DNA of 64,000 bases from CAIWHR01 sp963811685. GTDB taxonomy: Bacteria > Pseudomonadota > Gammaproteobacteria > Burkholderiales > Casimicrobiaceae. Of this stretch, positions 35,815 through 46,387 are shown piece by piece (position 1 is the stretch's first letter; each line of letters starts with the position of its first letter). Both the position numbers and the translations under genes were made by a program. The DNA is taken from contig CAWESK010000018.1 in assembly GCA_963811685.1 (NCBI GenBank), positions 1 through 64,000 of the forward strand, in the 5' to 3' direction. The notes below the pieces were generated by a model. The model did no database searches. It was not told the origin of the DNA and saw only the letters and a program-made list of their open reading frames with translations.

Positions 35815-36213
35815 TTACTTGCTCTTCTGCTTGACGACCCATACCACGAGGCCGATAACCGCGAGGGCAAGCAGGATCGGAACCAATAGCCCGCCATATC
35901 CAGCCATCCAGCCAGCGCCGTAGCCGCCCATCATGCTGGGACCGTAACCACCTTGTCCTTGCCCGTACATCATGCCGGGTCCGTAACCCGCTTGTGCTGG
36001 ACCTTGTGCGGGACCTTGCGCTTGCCCTTTGCTTGGCACTTGCGCTTGGCCGTACATCATGCCGGGTCCCGTTTCGTCGCCGCGCGACGCTGCCGTCGGC
36101 GGCGCCGGGGCGGCTTCGGGAACCGCCTGCACAAGCGCGACGGGTACGGTCACTGCAATTGCCAATGCCGTGATGGCCGCGGCGATTGTCAGTTTCGTCA
36201 TGTGTCTCGTCAT
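35815..36213 (-). CDS. Small Met-rich membrane protein with GYGPGMMYGQ repeats
   Basis: 132 aa. A signal or first helix lies at about 10-30. A repeat tract follows, GPGMMYGQAQ then GYGPGMMYGQGQGGYGPSMMGG. A C-terminal transmembrane helix (VPILLALAVIGLVVWVV) and a Lys-rich end finish the protein. The repeat unit is nearly the same as in the Spy-like protein 900 bases away, so the two tracts probably share descent or binding role. AAGGAGAAA precedes the ATG at 36213. Confidence 0.68.
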   Translation of the reverse strand: MTRHMTKLTIAAAITALAIAVTVPVALVQAVPEAAPAPPTAASRGDETGPGMMYGQAQVPSKGQAQGPAQGPAQAGYGPGMMYGQGQGGYGPSMMGGYGAGWMAGYGGLLVPILLALAVIGLVVWVVKQKSK

Positions 36214-36677
36214 GTGTTTCTCCTTCGTGATCCTGTCGCAGCGTGCCGTGGTGTCGGGCGGAGTGATCATGAGGATCACATTCAGCGCCGCGTCCGTTCA
36301 TCGTTCATTGCTCAATCCTCTGATTCTGGTACGCGAAATTCCCGACTCCGGGTTCGGCGTGTGGCAATCTCGCCGCTTGGATGTGACAACCCTGCCAGCC
36401 GAGACAAATGAAGTCTGACTTTGGATTCTTGGCAATTTACCCTGACACCCCGCCAGCGTCGGTGCGGCGGCGAACATAGCCCTACTTACTGCAACGGTTG
36501 GCTTCGTACTGGCGAAGGCGCCATTGGGGTGACCGCACGTCAGGGTCAGAGTGGGCGAGCTGAGAGTTGCAATCCGGCGTCGGCTTGTGGCCGATCCCGG
36601 CCCCCGACCATCCGGCGAAGCGGGTGAAATTGCAGAGACGCCGTACCGCGCTGCGCGCGTCGAGACGGGTTCGCGCT
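36214..36677. other. Intergenic stretch between the Met-rich gene and MmgE/PrpD
   Basis: About 460 bases. It should carry the promoter of the Met-rich gene at its left end. A long minus-strand frame crosses it only because the MmgE/PrpD frame runs on after a frame error. No gene is supported. Confidence 0.5.
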
Positions 36678-38074
36678 CTAGGCGACCGAGGGCTGCAGCA
36701 GGTCCTCGAGCAGCGACGGCAGCGCACCCGCGTCGCTCGCGAGCGCATCGACGGCCCGCTCGATCCTCGCTGCGCGTTCGCGCGCCGAGAACCGGCGCCG
36801 CGAGCTCGCGATATTTCGCGCGCAGCTCGTCGTCGCTCAACGGGTTCTCCGGATTGCCGCGCGCCCGCGCCGGATTCGAGACGAGCGCGCGACCGTCCTG
36901 CAGCGTGATGCGCACGCGCGCCCAGCGCTCGGCCGGGAAGCGATCCGAGAAGGCGTGATCCTCGTCGACGGTCGTCGCGGCGACGAGACGCGCCACTTGC
37001 GCGTTATCGAGCCCCAGCGCGCCTACCTCGTCCGCGCCGACATGACCGAAGACGAGCGCCGCGGCAACCGGAAACGGAAGGCTGTATTGCGCTTCATCGG
37101 TGGCGCGCGGCATCGGGCACTGCGAGCCCAGCGCTACCGCCTCATGAAAGCTCTCGATGCCGATTTTCACGATGTCGGCCGCCGCGAATCCGTGCGCGCG
37201 CTGCAGCTCGAGCGCCGCTTCGATCGCAGGCTGTGCCCACCGGCACACCGGGTACGCCTTGAAGTACTGCTCGCAAATGCGCCAGCGCGATCCGAGGTCG
37301 CCGAAGAACGGAGCCGTGTCGTCGCCCTCGATCGTCAATGCCGGCGCGCCGGTGAAGTCCTCGGCAGCAAGCAGCGCTGCGCTGACGCCAGCGTGCGCGC
37401 CCCAGCCGGAGCCGTCCTTCACCATCGATGGATGATCGCAGGCGCGCATGATCTGCCCGCGCGGACCGAAGTATTCGGCGATGCCGAGCGCGTGCCGCGT
37501 ACGCTCGTGGTCGAGCCCGAGCAGCCGCGCGCCGATCGCCGCGCACCCCAGCGCATTCCACGCGCCGGAGCAGTGAAACTCGCGCGCGCTCGAATGCAGC
37601 GCGATGCCGGCGCGCGTCGCGATCTCGTAGCCCAGCACGAGGCAGGCGAGGAATTCGCGCCCGTCGACGTCGCCGCCGTTCGCCAGGCTGCGCGCCGTCG
37701 ATCAGCGCAAGCAGCGCGGGCAGCACCGCCACGCCCGAATGCCCTTTGGTCAGCACATGGCCGTCGTGGGCGTCGAGCGAGTCGATCGTGGTGGCGCCCG
37801 CGAATGCGGCGCCCGCCAGCCCTGCGCGCCGGCCGTCGAACAGGATGCGCGCGTTGCGGTCGCTGCCGCAGAGCTGCGTTGCCGCGTACGTCCGGCCGAT
37901 AGCGGACGCCGGGGTCCGGCTGCCCGCGGCGGCGACGCCGATGAGATCGAGCAGGCTCCGCCGCGCGCTCGCGACCGCTTCGTCGGGCAGCGCGTCGAAG
38001 ACGACTCCATGCACGAACGACGGCACGTCCGCGAACGCAGCGCCTTTCCTTGCGGCGCGATCGCCTTCCGCCAT
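36678..38074 (-). CDS. MmgE/PrpD family protein, two frame changes
   Basis: About 465 aa joined. It starts at 38074 and shows family features such as TTIDSLDAHDGHVLTKGHSG and, after a +1 shift near 37690, LGYEIATRAGIALH and FGPRGQIMRACDHPSMVKDG. A second +1 shift near 36790 leads to ERAARIERAVDAL and a stop at 36678. MmgE/PrpD enzymes dehydrate or isomerise methylcitrate-like acids. It follows the betaine transporter binding protein by 13 bases, so it may belong to that transcript, though the link is unclear. Confidence 0.8.
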
Positions 38075-38087
38075 CGCCGGCGCCTCG

Positions 38088-38978
38088 TCAGATCAGTCCG
38101 TTCGCCTTCAGAAACCCTTCGGCCACTTCTTCCGGCGTCTTCTTGTCGACGTCGACGGAGGCGTTGAGCTTCGCCATCGTCTCGTCGTTGAGCTTCGCCG
38201 AGACGGAATTCAGCGCATCGGCGATCTTCGGATTCTTGTCGAGGATTTCCTTGCGCACGACCGGCGTGAGGTTGTACGGCGCCGCGTAGCCCTTGTCGTC
38301 CTTCAGCACGACGAAGTTGAACGCCGGGATGCGGCCGTCGGTCGCGAACACGACCGCCGAATCGACCTGCCGGTCCCTGAGCGCGTTGTAGGTGAGCCCC
38401 GTATCCATCCGCTTCACGTTCTCGCGGTCGAACTCGAAGCCGTACGCCGTCTGCCAGCCAGGCAGGCCGTCCGGCCGCGCGTAGAACTCGGCGTTCGACG
38501 CGAACGTGAGCTTGGCGCCGCCGTTGATCGCCTTCGCGAGGTCGCTCATTGTCGCGATGCCGCGCTTTTGCGCGTCGTCCTTGTTCATCGCGAACGCGTA
38601 CGTGTTGTTGACGGGCGACATGTTGAGCCAGACGAGGCCTTTCGCGGCGTCGAGCTCCTTGATCTTCTGGTACGCAGCCGCGGGGGTCGGGAACTTGTCG
38701 GTGATCTTGTAGAAGACGCCGAGCCCGGTGCCGGTGTACTCCCAATAGACGTCGATCTGCCCATTCTCGAGCGCCGAGCGCACGGCCGCGGTGCCCATCC
38801 CCGCCTTGCGGTCCGGCGCGAAGCCCTTGGCCTTCAGCAGCGCGACCGTCATCGCCGTCATGATCTGCTGCTCGGTAAACGCCTTGCCGCCGACCACGAT
38901 CGTCTGTGCGGCCGCACCCCCGCAAACGAGACCCGCGAGCGCAATCCCCGCGAGCAACCTTGCCAACGCCTGTCTCAT
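38088..38978 (-). CDS. Glycine betaine/osmoprotectant ABC transporter substrate-binding protein
   Basis: 296 aa with a signal peptide and an OpuAC/OsmF-type fold. IVVGGKAFTEQQIMTAM and IDVYWEYTGTGLGVFY are characteristic, with aromatic residues for the quaternary ammonium cage. AGGAGG lies just before the ATG at 38978. It is the fourth gene of the minus-strand order permease, ATPase, permease, binding protein. Confidence 0.86.
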   Translation of the reverse strand: MRQALARLLAGIALAGLVCGGAAAQTIVVGGKAFTEQQIMTAMTVALLKAKGFAPDRKAGMGTAAVRSALENGQIDVYWEYTGTGLGVFYKITDKFPTPAAAYQKIKELDAAKGLVWLNMSPVNNTYAFAMNKDDAQKRGIATMSDLAKAINGGAKLTFASNAEFYARPDGLPGWQTAYGFEFDRENVKRMDTGLTYNALRDRQVDSAVVFATDGRIPAFNFVVLKDDKGYAAPYNLTPVVRKEILDKNPKIADALNSVSAKLNDETMAKLNASVDVDKKTPEEVAEGFLKANGLI

Positions 38979-39007
38979 GCTGAATCCTCCTGGGGCAAAC
39001 CGCTTGT

Positions 39008-39747
39008 TCACGAATTCCGCAGCGGATTGACCCCGCGCGGCACGAGCCAATACTGCGCCTGACCAAACAAAAAATCCACGGCGACCGCAAGCAGCGCCGT
39101 CGGAATCGCTCCCGCCAGCATCATCGCGTGCTGCTGGAGATCGATGCCCGTGAAGATGAGTTCCCCCAGCCCGCCGCCACCGATCAGGAAAGCGATCGGC
39201 GCGGTGCCGACGTTGACCGCCATCGCGGTGCGGACGCCGGCGAAGATGACGAACAGCGCATTCGGCAGCTCGACGCGGGCCAGGATCGCCGAAGGTCCCA
39301 TGCCCATGCCGTGCGCGGCGTCGACGAGATGCGGCGGCACCGCGCGAATCCCTTCGTACGTATTGCGAATGATCGGCAGCAGCGTCGCGATCCACAGCCC
39401 GACGATCGCGGGCAGCGCGCCGATGCCGAGCAGCGACATCATCAGCGCAAGCTTGCCCAGCGTCGGGATCGACGTGACGAGGTTGACCGCCTGGATCGCG
39501 CCCTCCGCCCAGCGCGCCATCCATGGCCGCGACAGCCAGACCCCGATACCGACGCCGGCGACGATCGCGGCCGAACCCGACACCGCGACCAGCACGAGAT
39601 GCTGCTTCGTCAGATAGACGATGTCCTTGTTGTACGTGAGGATCTCGGCGGCGAGCCCGCTCGCGTAGAGCCCCCACGCGATCGCGAGCGCGATGCCCGC
39701 GAGCACCATGTAGGGCATCTTCGAGCGGGTCGCGATTGCGGCCGTGC

Positions 39748-39751
<4 letters not shown>
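39008..39751 (-). CDS. Glycine betaine/osmoprotectant ABC transporter permease (second)
   Basis: 247 aa polytopic permease. About six hydrophobic segments and the EAA-like loop region PHLVDAAHGMGMGPSAILARVELP are visible. GTAPIAFLIGGGGLGELIFTG is typical of OpuCB/YehY permeases. The ATG at 39751 overlaps the ATPase end by four bases. It pairs with the permease at 40722-41465 and shares its motifs. Confidence 0.86.
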
Positions 39752-40717
<966 letters not shown>

Positions 40718-40721
40718 CGGC

Positions 40722-41465
40722 TCACGCGGCAGCGGCGGGCGCTGCCGTTCCCTTCGGCGTCAGCCGCTTCTGCAGCCACAAGAGCGAGGAGTCGGCGGCG
40801 ATCGCGAGCAGCCCGAGCGCCAGCGCGCCGGTGATGAGCTGGCGGATATCCGATTGCGAGATCCCGCGGCTGATGAAGGTGCCGAGGCCGCCGGCGCCGA
40901 TGTACGCGGCGATCGCGGTGACGCCGATGTTGATGACGACCGCGATCCGGATGCCCGCGATGATGACCGGCAGCGCGATCGGAATCTCCACGCGCGCGAG
41001 GCGCTGCGGCACCGACATCCCCATTGCGATCGCCGCCGAGCGCAGCGCCGGGTCGACGTTGCGGATCGCGGTGTACGTGTTGCGAATGATCGGCAGCTGC
41101 GCGTAGAGCATCGCGGCGATGACGGCCGGCAGCCAGCCGATCCCCTGCCCTATCTTCGACAGGATCGGGATCAGGACGCCGAAGAGCGCGATCGACGGGA
41201 TCGTCATCACGATCGAGCCGAGGTACAGGACCGTGTCGGCCGTGCGCTCGCTCTGCGTGATCGCGATGCCGAGCGGAACGCCGGTGACGATCGCCACGCC
41301 GACGGCGACGCTGACGATCGACAGGTGCTCGAGCGTCCGCTCGCCGATGGCGGGCAGGTTGTGCAGGATGAACGCCAGCGTTTCCAACGCTTCTCCCGGA
41401 GGGCCCCGCGCACCGCGACTTGCCGCGGCGCGCGCCAGTGTTTCAAATGCGTCCGGATTGGTCAA
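40722..41465 (-). CDS. Glycine betaine/osmoprotectant ABC transporter permease (first)
   Basis: 247 aa with five to six transmembrane segments. GSIVMTIPSIALFGVLIPIL, LPIIRNTYTAIRNVDPALRSA and YIGAGGLGTFISRGI are typical of OpuCB-type permeases. It is the first gene of the transporter set and is divergent from the betaine-homocysteine methyltransferase gene about 80 bases away, so a shared promoter region is likely. Confidence 0.86.
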   Translation of the reverse strand: MTNPDAFETLARAAASRGARGPPGEALETLAFILHNLPAIGERTLEHLSIVSVAVGVAIVTGVPLGIAITQSERTADTVLYLGSIVMTIPSIALFGVLIPILSKIGQGIGWLPAVIAAMLYAQLPIIRNTYTAIRNVDPALRSAAIAMGMSVPQRLARVEIPIALPVIIAGIRIAVVINIGVTAIAAYIGAGGLGTFISRGISQSDIRQLITGALALGLLAIAADSSLLWLQKRLTPKGTAAPAAAA

Positions 41466-41546
41466 TCATCGGCGCGGCGCCGGGTGCGTCCCGCCCAAAA
41501 CATGCGATAGTTGCGGCTCGACCACTTCGTGAACACCGCCGACGCC

Positions 41547-42603
41547 ATGACCGCCCCGACCGCTCCGCGCCTGTCCCTTCTCCAACGCCTCGACCAGGGT
41601 CCCGTGATCTGCGCCGAGGGCTACCTGTTCGAGCTCGAGCGGCGCGGCTACCTGCAGGCCGGCGCGTTCGTGCCGGAAGTGGTGCTCGAATATCCGGCGG
41701 TCGTCACGCAGCTGCATCGCGACTTCGTCCACGCGGGCTCGGACGTCGTCGAGGCGCTCACCTATTACGCCCACCGCGAGAAATTGCGCGTCGTCGGCCG
41801 CGAGAACGAGCTCGAATCGATCAACCGGCTGGCGCTCGACCTGGCGAAGGCCGTCGCCAAGGATACCGGGGCGCTGTTCGCCGGCGACATTTGCAACACC
41901 AACATTTTCGATCCTGCCGACCCCGCGTCGCACAAGCTGGCGCGCGCGATGTTCGAGGAGCAGGTGCAGTGGGCGGTCGACGCGGGCGTCGACTACATCG
42001 TCGGCGAGACGTTCTCGTGGGCGCAGGAAGCGCTGATCGCGCTCGACGTGATCAAGGCGGCGAAGCAGACCGCGGTGATCACGCTCGCGATGCACCAGGA
42101 GGACGTGACGCGCGACGGCGTGGGCGTGGCCGACGCGTGCAAACGACTCGCCGATGCCGGCGCGGATGTCGTCGGCCTCAACTGCATTCGCGGGCCGGAG
42201 ACGATGCTGCCGCTCCTGAAGGAAATCCGCGGATCGGTGAAGACGCACATGGCGGCGCTGCCGGTGCCCTTTCGCACGCACGAAGGCGAGCCGTCGTTCC
42301 AGTCGCTGCGCGACACGCACTGGCACGGCGACTGGGGCAGCCGGCCGTTCCCGACCGCGCTCGACCCTTTCACCTGCAACCGTTTCGAGATCTGCCGATT
42401 TCGGACGCGCGGCATTGGCGCTCGACATCCGCTACCTCGGCGTCTGCTGCGGCGCGGGTCCGCATCACATTCGCGCGCTTGCCGAAGCCGTCGGCAAGCA
42501 TCCGCCGGCGAGCAAGTATTCCGCCGACATGTCGAAGCACGCGTTCCTGGGCTCGCACGAGCGGATCAAGCAGGTGCAGAAGGATTACGCGGAAAAGCTG
42601 TAA
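41547..42603 (+). CDS. Betaine-homocysteine S-methyltransferase, one frame change
   Basis: A zinc-dependent methyltransferase of about 350 aa moving a methyl group from betaine (or S-methylmethionine) to homocysteine. The N-terminal pocket has CAEGYLFELERRGYLQAG. Zinc ligands are the Cys of VGLNCIRGPE and the Cys pair of GVCCGAGP. A +1 shift near 42390 (extra T after RFEI) moves the end to the frame with LDIRYLGVCCGAGPHHIRALAEA. The ATG at 41547 is preferred to a TTG at 41511. Its place beside a betaine transporter supports betaine as donor. Confidence 0.85.
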
Positions 42604-42612
42604 CACACTTGG

Positions 42613-42632
42613 ATTCCCGCGTCCGCGGGAAT
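42613..42632. repeat. dRS3-like inverted repeat
   Basis: ATTCCC, eight bases, GGGAAT, matching the dRS3 pattern described for Neisseria. The inner bases extend the pairing (ATTCCCGCG and CGCGGGAAT). Only one copy was seen in the window. No T-run follows on either strand, so it is not a standard terminator. Confidence 0.6.
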
Positions 42633-42671
42633 GACGAACGCCCGTAGGCTCGCCACCCCGATCGTATGCGC

Positions 42672-43073
42672 CTAGTCGGCGCGCTGCGGGATCGCGGGAT
42701 CGATCGTGTAGTAGTCGCCCGCGTGGGCGACGAAGATCTGCGTCGTCGTCGTCAATCCCGTCGGCGCATCGAGCGTTCCCGCGGCGATCTGACGACCTAG
42801 CTCTCCGGCAGCCGCTCCCAGAACACGCTCGCGCCGCATTCGCCGCAGAAGCCGCGGCGCGCCATCTCCGATGAGCGATACCACTTCAATCCGCGCGATT
42901 CGGTCAGCGTGAGCGCGGATTTCGGCGCTGCCGTGTACGCGCCGACGTGCCCATGCGTCCTGCGGCACATCGAGCAATGGCAGAGAACGACATCGCGCAG
43001 CGGGCGCGCGACCGTGTAGCGAACGCGCACCGCACAGGCAGCCGCCGGTGGCGAGGGGTTCGGGATTCGTCAT
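42672..43073 (-). CDS. GFA/CENP-V-type zinc protein, frame changes
   Basis: About 133 aa. The Cys motifs of the S-(hydroxymethyl)glutathione-synthase (GFA) family are present but spread over two frames: GGCLCGA at the start, then after a +1 shift near 43025 VLCHCSMCRRTHG and FCGECGASVFW. A further shift near 42795 restores the tail TLDAPTGLTTTTQIFVAHAG to the stop at 42672. These proteins bind two zincs and are linked with formaldehyde adducts, though most members lack a proven activity. Likely sequence errors rather than decay. Confidence 0.72.
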   Translation of the reverse strand: MTNPEPLATGGCLCGARSLHGRAPAARCRSLPLLDVPQDAWARRRVHGSAEIRAHADRIARIEVVSLIGDGAPRLLRRMRRERVLGAAAGELGRQIAAGTLDAPTGLTTTTQIFVAHAGDYYTIDPAIPQRAD

Positions 43074-43179
43074 CGCGTCAGTGTGACAGCAGTTGTCGCG
43101 CCTCGACGAGATTCGCCGCGTCGAACTCGGCCACGAAACGACGCCTCCACGAAACAACGGGCTCGCCGTCGCCGACGGC

Positions 43180-43208
43180 AAAAAAAACCCCGCGATGCAC
43201 TCGCGGGG
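43180..43208 (-). terminator. Rho-independent terminator after tRNA-Lys(CTT)
   Basis: On the minus strand a stem CCCCGCGA/TCGCGGGG (arms 43188-43195 and 43201-43208, five-base loop) is followed by eight T. It lies about 10 bases past the tRNA 3' end and would end that transcript. Confidence 0.85.
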
Positions 43209-43216
43209 CTTCGAAT

Positions 43217-43292
43217 TGGTAGGCCGTGCAGGGATCGAACCTGCGACCAACGGATTAAGAGTCCGCTGCTCTACCAGCTGAGCTAACGACCC
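43217..43292 (-). tRNA. tRNA-Lys (anticodon CTT)
   Basis: Read on the minus strand, a full cloverleaf runs from GGGTCGT to ACGGCCTACCA with an encoded CCA. The anticodon loop reads GACTCTTAATC, so the anticodon is CTT. The T loop GGTTCGATCC is standard. Confidence 0.95.
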
Positions 43293-43376
43293 AATGCGAA
43301 TTTGGCTGCGCGGCGGACCCCTAGTCTACCGAAATCGGTGCGGAATTCACGACTCGGCGCGCTAGCAGCAGCGACC

Positions 43377-43452
43377 TGGTAGGCCGTGCTGGACTTGAAC
43401 CAGCGACCAACGGATTAAAAGTCCGCTGCTCTACCACCTGAGCTAACGGCCC
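43377..43452 (-). tRNA. tRNA-Lys (anticodon TTT)
   Basis: A second cloverleaf, 84 bases upstream of the first in transcription order, from GGGCCGT to ACGGCCTACCA. The anticodon loop GACTTTTAATC gives TTT. The bodies of the two genes are nearly identical, so this is a tandem duplication with anticodon change. The pair is probably co-transcribed and ended by the terminator at 43180-43208. Confidence 0.95.
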
Positions 43453-43631
43453 GCCGAAAGAGGCGAATTATAGCTCGATTGAGCGGCGTCCGCCTCAATG
43501 CAGATCGGCCGCGGCGCGGCCTCCGCGCCATTGCGTCTCGATCGTGCGCCGAGCTGTCGGCCGCCTGCGTCGACTCGCGATCGCTCGCTGCCCCTTGCCT
43601 TCGGCGGGGCCCCGGCTCGCCGCTCGCGCCG

Positions 43632-44093
43632 CTAGTGCGTCTCGCGCAGCAGGAAATCGGGCAGCGTCGCGACGTCGATGCCTTCCTCCGCCAACTCCGC
43701 GGACTCTTCCTTCGACGCCTGGCCGCGGATGGCCCGGGCGGGCGCTTCGTCGTAGTGGATCTTGCGCGCTTCCTCGGGGAACCGCGGTCCGACGTTCTCG
43801 GTGTTGCGGACGATTTCGCGGAGCTTGGCGACGATTTCGGCTGGAAGACCGGCGATCGCTTGCTGCGGCGCCGCGACCTCCGCGCCGGGGCGACGCCAGC
43901 GGGAGCCTGTGGGCGCGGCAGTCGCGCCGGCGCGCACGAAGACCTTGGCCGAGGGCACGCGCGCGACACCGGCGTCGTCGCACACCGGGCAGCGGACCAT
44001 CTGCGCCTCCGACTGGCGCGCGAAGTCGTCGCTCGAGGCGAACCAGCCCTCGAAACGGTGCCCCTGCCCGCACGCCAGTTCGAAAATGATCAT
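43632..44093 (-). CDS. DUF1178 family protein
   Basis: 153 aa. The N-terminus IIFELACGQGHRFEGWF with CPVC near residue 35 suggests a small zinc-ribbon-like site. The C-terminal half has LREIVRNTENVGPRFPEEARKIHY, a family signature. Function unknown. ATG at 44093. It follows the YeeE/YedE gene on the same strand by about 35 bases. Confidence 0.85.
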   Translation of the reverse strand: MIIFELACGQGHRFEGWFASSDDFARQSEAQMVRCPVCDDAGVARVPSAKVFVRAGATAAPTGSRWRRPGAEVAAPQQAIAGLPAEIVAKLREIVRNTENVGPRFPEEARKIHYDEAPARAIRGQASKEESAELAEEGIDVATLPDFLLRETH

Positions 44094-44128
44094 GATTCGG
44101 AAAACGTTTTTTGCACGTCGCCGGTTGA

Positions 44129-45238
44129 CTACGCGGCCCGCTCCACCCGCCAGACCTGGTACTTGAGCGCCGCGAGGCAACCCCCGACGATCGAAAAGAA
44201 GGCAAGAAACGAGCCGATCGCCAGCGTCGACAGGCCCGTGATCCCTTGTCCAATCGTGCAGCCCAGCGCCGTCACGCCGCCGAAACCCATCAGGATGCCG
44301 CCAACGACGTGGTTGACGAGATCCTCGGTCGTCGAAAAACCTTCCCAGCGGAACGTTTTCGTCGCCATCGCCATCGCTGCGGCGCCGACGATCATACCGA
44401 GAACGCCGGCGATGCCGAACGTCAGCACGCGGGACGTATCGGTCCAGTAGACCAGAAGCTCGAGCAGGTAGGCGACCGGCGCGACGAAGCTGAACGACTC
44501 CATGCGCCCCGAGTTGGTGGCGACGAACTTCTCCTCCAGCGTGGCCGGATCCTCGGCGAGATGGCCGAGGTGCCCGGAGAGATACCAGCCCGCGACGATG
44601 ACCGCGCCGATGACGACGCCACCGACGATCATTTCGCGCGTCGTGCGGAATGCGCGGTTGGCGAGCACCCACACCGCGATTGCCGCCGCCACGAGCCACG
44701 GCACGATCGCCGTCGCCGGCCCCGGCAGGCCGAGCTTTGCCAGCACCGCGGGCAGGTCCGACGTCGCGGCACCCACGTCGAAGCGAACGGGATCGAGCGC
44801 CACGGTGCGCCAGACGACGAAGAGCCCCTTCAGCGTCATGTAGGCGGAGATCCCGAGGAAGACGAGGACGATCAGCGATTTCAGGTTGCCGCCGCCCAGG
44901 CGGATCAGCGTCCGGCTGCCGCACCCGGACCCCAGCGTCATCCCGAAGCCGAACAGGAAGCCGCCGGCCAGCATCGACAGCCACGCGACCCGCGGACCCG
45001 TGTAGATCGACTTGGCGAGATCGATGAGGCCGCCCGCCTGCAGCGCCGCGGCGCCGGCGATGGCAACCGCGATGGCGAGCGCCCACATCCGCATCCGGCG
45101 CCAGTCGCCGAAGTTCGCCGCATCGGCGATCGCGCCCATCGTGCAGAAGTTGACGCGCTGGCCGACGGCGCCGAAGACGATCCCGAGCAGGAAGGCGCCG
45201 CCGGTCACGACGGCCGGCAGGGTATCCGCTCCGGACAT
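44129..45238 (-). CDS. YeeE/YedE-type sulfur compound transporter
   Basis: 369 aa with about nine or ten transmembrane segments in two similar halves. Conserved Cys motifs are VNFCTMGAIAD, GSGCGSRTL and LGCTIGQG, which in TsuA-type proteins pass thiosulfate across the membrane. The ATG at 45238 begins the first helix; longer upstream frame is not supported. Thiosulfate-oxidising genes lie elsewhere in the window, but no operon link is seen. Confidence 0.85.
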   Translation of the reverse strand: MSGADTLPAVVTGGAFLLGIVFGAVGQRVNFCTMGAIADAANFGDWRRMRMWALAIAVAIAGAAALQAGGLIDLAKSIYTGPRVAWLSMLAGGFLFGFGMTLGSGCGSRTLIRLGGGNLKSLIVLVFLGISAYMTLKGLFVVWRTVALDPVRFDVGAATSDLPAVLAKLGLPGPATAIVPWLVAAAIAVWVLANRAFRTTREMIVGGVVIGAVIVAGWYLSGHLGHLAEDPATLEEKFVATNSGRMESFSFVAPVAYLLELLVYWTDTSRVLTFGIAGVLGMIVGAAAMAMATKTFRWEGFSTTEDLVNHVVGGILMGFGGVTALGCTIGQGITGLSTLAIGSFLAFFSIVGGCLAALKYQVWRVERAA

Positions 45239-45363
45239 CCGGAAATTATGGCACGCGACCCCATGCGATCCGAATCGGGCGGGCGAATGACCCCATGCGC
45301 CCCAGTCCCCCGTTTGAAGCTTCACGAGCGATCCACCCTTGCATCCCGAACCAAGGAGAAAGC

Positions 45364-46307
45364 ATGAACACGAGTTCCCGGCAACCGCGCGCAGCGAAGG
45401 CGATTGCTGCAAAGTGTGCGCTCACTGTCAGTATCTTGGCCGCGGCCGTCGCGGGCGTTTTCGCGAGCCTCCCTGCCGCGGCCGTCGGGCGGATGGGCAA
45501 TCTCGACATCCTCACGCGCGGCGACGGCCAGGTGCTGCCGGTCTACGCCGGGCGGTGGCCGGAACTGGGTCGTCGGCACGCCGGGCCAGGAGTATTCGAT
45601 CCGCTACTGCAACGGGACGCCCCGGCCGCGTGCTGGCGGTGATGAGCGTGGACGGCGTCAACGTGGTGAGCGGCGACACCGCGTCGCCGTCGCAGTCGGG
45701 CTACGTGCTGAACGCCTACGAGTGCGCCGACATCCAGGGCTGGCGCAAGAACATGGCGCGCACCGCCGCGTTCTATTTCACCGAGCTGCCCGATGCCTAT
45801 GCGACGCGGACGGGCCGGCCCGAGAACGTCGGCGTGATCGGCGTCGCGGTCTTCCGCGAAAAGCAGCCGCCGGTGACATGGCGCCGTCCGTACAAGGACA
45901 AGCTCGCGAGCGACGAAGCGCGCGCCGACGCTCCTGCCGGGGCACGGGAGCCTCCCGCCGCCCGCGCGTTCGGGCAGGACGCGCAGGCGAGCGCCGACGC
46001 GATGAGCCCGCGCGAGGAAGCCGCCGGACGATTGCAAGGAGCGCCGGCGCAATCGCAATCGATGCCGGTCCCGGCGCCGATGTCGAAGCTCGGCACGGGC
46101 CACGGCCGCAGCGAGGATTCGCCCGCGCAGATGGTCCGCTTCGAGCGCGAGAGCGCGACGCCGAACGAGACGATCGCGATCTACTACGATCGCCGCGAGA
46201 ACCTGGTCGCGATGGGCATCCTTCCGCCGCCGGTGATCGCGCGCTCGGCGAATCCCAATCCCTTTCCCGGCTGGCCGCGCTTCGTTCCGGATCCGCCGAC
46301 GCGCTGA
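45364..46307 (+). CDS. Conserved exported protein of unknown function, two frame changes
   Basis: About 313 aa when the frames are joined. A signal peptide (MNTSSRQ to about residue 39) starts after AAGGAGAAAGC. The first frame gives GNLDILTRGDGQVLPVYA; a +1 shift near 45555 gives NWVVGTPGQEYSIRYCN; another +1 shift near 45625 gives RVLAVMSVDGVNVVSGDTA and YVLNAYECADIQGW. A Gln/Ala/Pro linker and a short conserved end FPGWPRFVPDPP follow. It precedes an ECF sigma/anti-sigma pair and may be their target or envelope partner. No named domain recognised. Confidence 0.65.
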
Positions 46308-46387
46308 GCGTCACGCGTCGCGCCGGGCTCGCCGTCCGACGCGGCGCCGGTTGCGGGACTCACCCCCGCCTCGCATACTCGCGGGCG

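Noticed and set aside
34640..36060. Short tandem repeats as a CRISPR array
   Set aside because: The repeats are in-frame codons of GYGPGMM-type protein tracts with no unique spacers between.
36298..36677. Extension of the MmgE/PrpD frame beyond 36678
   Set aside because: The protein ends in another frame at 36678 after a +1 shift. The extension is read-through of a frame error.
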